DNA from: Sphingobacteriales bacterium
Lineage (GTDB): Bacteria; Bacteroidota; Bacteroidia; Chitinophagales; CAIOSU01
Direction: 5' to 3'
Assembly (NCBI GenBank): GCA_027483645.1
Contig: JAIXUD010000018.1
Location: forward strand, 1 to 43,932
Length of the DNA stretch: 43,932 nucleotides
The notes under the pieces are model-generated. The model made no database searches. It saw nothing but the letters and a program-made list of their open reading frames with translations, and had not been told where the DNA came from. Positions 40,138 to 43,932 of this stretch are shown here, piece by piece (position 1 is the first letter of the stretch; every line of letters begins with the position of its first letter). The translations under genes were made by a program, and so were the position numbers.

Positions 40138-40695
40138 TCATTTATAAGCATTTTGCTCCGCCAAATACTGTTCATACTGCTCCCTGTTCCACCTATAAGT
40201 AATCACCCCAATACCTATTAGTATAATACCGTAAATCATTGGTGCGCTGTGTACGGTTTTATAATAGTCGGTATAGTTAATCAACAGCCACATAATGGTA
40301 GAAACGAAGCCCACAAAAACCAGGCACCTAGTAAGTACATGCCCCATATAGTGGTTGAACCTGCTAAAACTGTTTGGTAGTTTATAGAGTAATGCGGTCC
40401 AGTGTTCCTTTTGCCCAAGGTATAGGTAGGCTGCGATGCTGCTAAATGAGTAGCCCTTTTCGTTCGGCAGCAGGTTTTTAGGTTTGAAGAGTGTAAGGTA
40501 GTACGTGTATATTACGTAGAGCGTGAGTAAACCGATAGTGAGTAGTAGCGGTGCCCAAGTCATTCCCAAAACCGAAACCAGCGGGTTGGCTTCTTTGCTT
40601 AGGTCGGGCGTTAGCTGGTTGGTGCAATAAGCATCATAGCTTCGTGAAAACAATATCCAAAGGGTAGTAGCGACGAATTTGGTGGTTTTGGTCAT
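40138..40695 (-). CDS. Uncharacterised multi-pass membrane protein
   Basis: A 185-residue protein with four likely membrane helices (around residues 8-20, 42-68, 120-140 and 150-167). A polar cytoplasmic loop lies at ~72-112 (PKNLLPNEKGYSFSSIAAYL, GQKEHWTALLYKLPNSF), and the C-terminus is charged (RWNREQYEQYLAEQNAYK). The N-terminus contains SRSYDAYCTNQLTPDLSKEA NPL-type text; that S-YDA-T--FTPDL-EANP pattern is seen in a small family of membrane proteins. No enzyme motif. It is immediately upstream of pcm. Confidence 0.7.
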   Translation of the reverse strand: MTKTTKFVATTLWILFSRSYDAYCTNQLTPDLSKEANPLVSVLGMTWAPLLLTIGLLTLYVIYTYYLTLFKPKNLLPNEKGYSFSSIAAYLYLGQKEHWTALLYKLPNSFSRFNHYMGHVLTRCLVFVGFVSTIMWLLINYTDYYKTVHSAPMIYGIILIGIGVITYRWNREQYEQYLAEQNAYK

Positions 40696-40918
40696 GGGAT
40701 AGGTTGGTTATAGTGTGCAAGGCTAAAGGTAAATGGAGCATAATCATTATCAAAGCAACTCCTAGCGGCTTTAAGGGTTATTAACTAAAAGAAGCATTAA
40801 TTAACCAATGGAGACTTATTGGTTATTAGTTGATTGGTTGATTGGTCAACCAGTACTTAAATAGTAGATGTTTTGCCTCCCTGTGCTAGTGAACCTAATC
40901 AAGGCATTACGAATTCCT

Positions 40919-40946
40919 TAATAACGAATAACGAATAACGAATAAC
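40919..40946 (+). repeat. Four tandem copies of a 7-mer (AATAACG)
   Basis: Four exact copies, then AATAGCC and further degenerate TAACCAAT units to about 40965. It lies between divergent genes. Related degenerate sequence is at 34741-34790. Confidence 0.8.
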
Positions 40947-40977
40947 GAATAGCCAATAACCAATCCCACCTAATCCC

Positions 40978-40985
40978 TATCTTTG
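40978..40985 (+). promoter_or_regulatory. Candidate -7 element of the marC gene
   Basis: TATCTTTG fits TAnnTTTG exactly and lies only 4 bp before the ATG at 40990, so the transcript would be nearly leaderless. No good -33 TTG is at the expected distance. Confidence 0.3.
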
Positions 40986-40989
40986 CACC

Positions 40990-41637
40990 ATGGATGCTTC
41001 CATAGCCTTGTTTCTTTCGGCCTTTGCGGGTTTGTTCTCGGTACTCAACCCACTCGGTGCCATGCCCGTGTTTCTTAGCCTCACCGCTACCGAAACGGCA
41101 ACGCAACGCCGGCAGACCGCCCTCAAGGCCAGTATATATATGGTCATCATCCTGCTTATCGCTTTTTTTGTGGGCAGCTACATCCTCAACTTCTTCGGTA
41201 TCAGTATCGATGCCATGCGTATAGCTGGCGGCCTCATTATTATCAGTTCTGGCTTTGCGCTGTTGCAGGGCGAGCATGCCAAAAACCGCGCGATTGATAA
41301 AAAGGTGAAGCACGAGGCCATCGCCAAGGAGGATATCACCCTCACTCCGCTGGCCATACCGCTACTTTCGGGGCCGGGTTCCATCTCCTTATTAATAGGG
41401 TACTTCTCCAAGGCTGCTACTTGGTTTGATTATTTGATTATCGTAGGGGTTATTTTCGTCTGTGGGCTGTTTACCTACCTTATATTATTGGTAGCGCCCA
41501 AGCTGGTTTCGCGCCTGGGGGCATCGGGCCTCAACTCCCTTACCAGGGTTATGGGCTTTATCGTGCTCTCTATCGGCATTCAGTTTATCATCAACGGGGT
41601 AAGCGCTGTGTTGAGGGAGCTGGGAATAGCGGCTTAG
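40990..41637 (+). CDS. marC: MarC-family membrane protein
   Basis: A 215-residue protein with six membrane helices, the usual MarC length. Signature segments: FAGLFSVLNPLGAMPVFLSL in TM1, ALKASIYMVIILLIAFFVGS, IDAMRIAGGLIIISSGFALL, PLAIPLLSGPGSISLLIGYF and TRVMGFIVLSIGIQFIINGV. The name came from a link to multiple antibiotic resistance that was later not upheld; the molecular function is unknown. A cytoplasmic charged loop sits at ~95-115. Divergent from the membrane protein at 40695, with tandem 7-mer repeats between. Confidence 0.95.
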   Translation: MDASIALFLSAFAGLFSVLNPLGAMPVFLSLTATETATQRRQTALKASIYMVIILLIAFFVGSYILNFFGISIDAMRIAGGLIIISSGFALLQGEHAKNRAIDKKVKHEAIAKEDITLTPLAIPLLSGPGSISLLIGYFSKAATWFDYLIIVGVIFVCGLFTYLILLVAPKLVSRLGASGLNSLTRVMGFIVLSIGIQFIINGVSAVLRELGIAA

Positions 41638-41639
41638 TT

Positions 41640-41674
41640 TAGACACAAGATATAAGACACAAGACACAAGACTG
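41640..41674 (+). repeat. AGACACAAG-type short tandem repeats
   Basis: AGACACAAG appears three times with a degenerate unit (ATATA) between. Further repeat fragments follow to 41920: CGCCCC(AAA)GGGGC at 41703-41717 and the TGTCATCCTGAGCG core at 41883. No gene in 41638-41920. Confidence 0.55.
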
Positions 41675-41920
41675 CTTCCAAAAACTGGCAACGAATATTA
41701 GGTACGCCCCAAAGGGGCATAAGAATTCTAGCGTAGGGCCTTTTCGCCCTGCGTACGTAATGCGTTTCAGGAAAAGTGATTCAACAAGCAAATTCCTTAA
41801 CTTAAAAGCATTGCTTAGGCCATTGAATCTATTTAACGTAGTTTCGGTTTTCATTCTATAATTTCCTAATTCTGTAAATTAATGTCATCCTGAGCGTAGT
41901 CGAAGGGCTGATTCTGACAA

Positions 41921-42505
41921 ATGGAGAAAGAAAGCATAAAAGCCAAGATAGAAAAGTACCAAGCCGAGCATAAGTACTGTAGCATCTACCGTAAGATGGA
42001 TAAGCATGCCCGGTACATAACCAATGGCTACATATTGGCCCATACCGATGAGTTGGTGGTGGTATATGAAGTGGAAGACTTTCTGCCTCGGGGCTGCGTG
42101 GTGATACCCATGCACTATATAAAGAAGGTAAAGCGAGACGGCGGCACCAAGTATTGCGACAAAATAATGGAGTGGGAGGGCATTAAGGCCAAGGCCGTGC
42201 TGGATACGCCGGTGGATTTGGTGAGCTACACGGCCTTGTTTACTTCCCTTAAGCAGGCGGGCAAGAGCATTATTGTACAGAATGATGGCACCGAAAACGA
42301 GATGTTCGTTATCGGGCCTATTGCTAAGGTGACTTCGGTGGCGGTGTTTATCCGGTTTTTTGATGCAAAGGGCTATACCAATGAAGAGCTTACCCGCATC
42401 CCATTTACAGATATTACCAAGATAGTGTTTGATGACTATTATATAGAGGCCTTCAGTAAGTACCTGCGCAAGCGCGAGCCCAAGGATAAAACAGAGCAAG
42501 AGTAG
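41921..42505 (+). CDS. Uncharacterised conserved-looking cytoplasmic protein
   Basis: A 194-residue soluble protein with no signal or membrane helix. The N-terminal helix (KESIKAKIEKYQAEHKYCSI) is followed by alternating strands: YITNGYILAHTDELVVVYEV, GCVVIPMHYIKKVKRDGG, then a second similar half with KSIIVQNDGTENEMFVIG, VAVFIRFFDAKGYTNEELTR and IPFTDITKIVFDDYYIEAFS. The text suggests two copies of a beta-rich fold with the pattern hhhhhhDxxxxxVxxIP..I..I, possibly SH3-like. Composition fits its surroundings. Not recognised. An opposite-strand ORF covers the same region but is His/Leu-rich and looks like a shadow. The last gene before the rRNA operon. Confidence 0.75.
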   Translation: MEKESIKAKIEKYQAEHKYCSIYRKMDKHARYITNGYILAHTDELVVVYEVEDFLPRGCVVIPMHYIKKVKRDGGTKYCDKIMEWEGIKAKAVLDTPVDLVSYTALFTSLKQAGKSIIVQNDGTENEMFVIGPIAKVTSVAVFIRFFDAKGYTNEELTRIPFTDITKIVFDDYYIEAFSKYLRKREPKDKTEQE

Positions 42506-42749
42506 TATTATATAGATAGAGAAACAGAGGGAGCGAAAGCGAACAATGAGTCTGTTGAAGCTACAAGCGCCTGGGAGCCTTTCTTTTTAGCCTACAGTAA
42601 TATACCTGCATCCGGTTGAAACCTTTCGGGCAAACGGCCGTAAAAGCAACTCCCTACTAAAAATATAGGCGCCAATAAACGGCTTGTACTATAGTTATCA
42701 GCGGGTTAAACGTTGTTGTTAAATTATTGTGAAACTATTTTCAAAAAGC

Positions 42750-42782
42750 CTTGCACAATTGCGAGAAAGAAGCGCATCTTTG
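42750..42782 (+). promoter_or_regulatory. rRNA promoter P1 (degenerate)
   Basis: CTTG, 21 bp, CATCTTTG, then CATTCCC. The first base of the -7 element and the spacing are off consensus, so it may be weak. Confidence 0.4.
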
Positions 42783-42944
42783 CATTCCCGATTTGAAAAT
42801 AGCATTGCAAAACGGAAACGTTCTTTACCAAATCCAAACACGGAAACACGGCACAGCGAGCGCCTATCATATAGAAGCTCTTACCTGCTAGATTGATGGA
42901 CGGCAAACATGCCGAAAAGAAAATCGAAAAGTTTTCTTGAAAAG

Positions 42945-42975
42945 TTTGGAGAATAAAAAAATAGCGTTACCTTTG
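42945..42975 (+). promoter_or_regulatory. rRNA promoter P2
   Basis: TTTG at 42945-42948, 19 bp, TACCTTTG at 42968-42975, then CAATCCC. Exact match to the Bacteroidota promoter consensus. Confidence 0.75.
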
Positions 42976-43179
42976 CAATCCCAAACGGGAAAAGCGATTG
43001 AAGAATCGCGAAAAGCAATAGAAAACAAATAGCCGCTTCGGTGGTCGTTCTTTCGAAAAACTAGAAACAACACAAGTGCCGCACCTTGTTATAAGGGCAA
43101 ACAAAAAGCACCTCTGGCGGATTGGTTTAAACGCCTCGATTTATCGACGGAAAATAAACTAAAAAAAGTTTCTAGAAAA

Positions 43180-43210
43180 TTTGCAAAACAGAAAAACTGC
43201 ATTACCTTTG
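43180..43210 (+). promoter_or_regulatory. rRNA promoter P3
   Basis: TTTG at 43180-43183, 19 bp, TACCTTTG at 43203-43210, then CAGTCCC. Same layout as P2. Confidence 0.75.
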
Positions 43211-43431
43211 CAGTCCCTTACCGAAAGGCGGTTATCAAAACCGAAACGAGGTAACGGGGAATGAAACAATCCTGAAGCAAACGTGCAACAGGAAGTTCTT
43301 TTGAAACTAGAAACAAACAAGTGCTCGCAGCCCACCTAAGAGGCGCACAATACAAAAAGCACCACTGTTAAAACTCGATACTTCTCACCGTTTATCGGCA
43401 AGAAAAAAATCGAAAATAAGTTTCTGGAAAT

Positions 43432-43462
43432 TTTGCGAAATAGAAAAACAATGATAACTTTG
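43432..43462 (+). promoter_or_regulatory. rRNA promoter P4 (16S-proximal)
   Basis: TTTG at 43432-43435, 19 bp, TAACTTTG at 43455-43462, then CTGTCCC. About 160 bp before the mature 16S 5' end, followed by GTTCTTTGAGATATTGG, the usual leader text before Bacteroidota 16S genes. Confidence 0.8.
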
Positions 43463-43624
43463 CTGTCCCTTAACGGGGAAGCGGTTTCGGAAACGAAGCG
43501 CGAAGCAAAGTGAAACATAAAGTTCTTTGAGATATTGGTAAGGAATAACAGAAAGTACATCGAGTAAGGACAACGTCAATTAATAATAATTACGATCCTA
43601 TATGATAGTGATCTAAACTTTTCA

Positions 43625-43932
<308 letters not shown>

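Larger units (their letters stand above)
42506..43624 (+). promoter_or_regulatory. rRNA operon leader region with promoter-like repeats
   Basis: About 1.1 kb upstream of the 16S gene without protein genes. It holds four diverged repeat units of roughly 190-250 bp. Each has a TTTG-like -33 element, a TAnnTTTG -7 element, C, an A/G/T-rich CANTCCC-like stretch, and downstream a GTTCTTT box (42822, 43047, 43284, 43521). Between the boxes, GAAACTAGAAACAA and AAAAAGCACC are shared by units 2 and 3. Confidence 0.75.

Noticed and set aside
40919-40946. CRISPR-like array
   Set aside because: The units are 7 bp with no spacers; it is a simple tandem repeat. No cas genes are present.
41885-42499. 204-codon ORF on the minus strand
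   Set aside because: It lies opposite the 41921-42505 gene; the product is His/Leu/Tyr-rich with no family features, while the plus-strand product has regular helix and strand patterns.
42724-43579. Several short minus-strand ORFs in the rRNA leader
   Set aside because: Phe/Leu-rich translations of AT-rich promoter DNA; they overlap clear rRNA promoters and repeat with them.

Overview
The window is a piece of a Bacteroidota chromosome. The evidence is the 16S 5' end, rRNA promoters of the TTTG-N19-TAnnTTTG type, two proteins with type IX secretion (T9SS) C-terminal sorting domains, a short 289-residue primary sigma factor, a FecA-like TonB receptor with a carboxypeptidase-like N-terminal domain, and many lipoproteins. 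The genes look aerobic and free-living: FeS photolyase, Baeyer-Villiger monooxygenase, Rieske oxygenase and an oxygen-type formylglycine-generating enzyme. I would place it near Chitinophagales/Sphingobacteriales, but the family is a guess.

Layout. 1-323 is the 3' end of an IcmF-type acyl-CoA mutase. 581-3555 is an AT-rich two-gene island (an HEXXH protein and a PLD/WG-repeat/membrane-anchor protein) bracketed by inverted copies of a ~44-bp repeat. 3934-4641 is a VIT-type transporter. 4787-9635 (minus) is a five-gene run: Crp/Fnr regulator, lipoprotein, membrane-anchored DJ-1/PfpI protein, membrane-anchored Cys-type sulfatase, and a very small exported formylglycine-generating enzyme (FGE). 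9899-11362 is an EthA-like monooxygenase. 12041-14684 holds a haem lipoprotein, a membrane protein and an FeS-cluster photolyase. 14826-26000 is a surface and carbohydrate region: two T9SS cargo proteins, a GH31 enzyme with the full sulfoquinovosidase residue set, a TonB receptor, a frameshifted lipoprotein, and a protein with a hydrophobic N-half and an HEATH motif. 26292-30500 holds two response regulators, a YihY/BrkB protein and the primary sigma factor. 30928-42505 is mixed: Rieske oxygenase, a porin between two lmo0937-like miniproteins, lipocalin, CtpA protease, ferritin-like protein, Pcm, MarC and hypotheticals. 42506-43624 is a long rRNA leader with four promoter-like units, and the 16S gene begins near 43625.

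How the genes work together. The clearest functional unit is the sulfatase run, in which the four non-regulatory products all appear to be exported or membrane-tethered, so the sulfatase may be matured outside the cytoplasm by its own FGE. The GH31 enzyme is a second sulfur-related activity, but no sulfoquinovose catabolic genes lie nearby. The photolyase group resembles a light or oxidative-stress unit. Intergenic space is rich in palindromic, REP/MITE-like sequence. I found no CRISPR array, no tRNA, no transposase and no recognised defence system. The island at 581-3555 and the HEATH protein are the best candidates for undescribed function.
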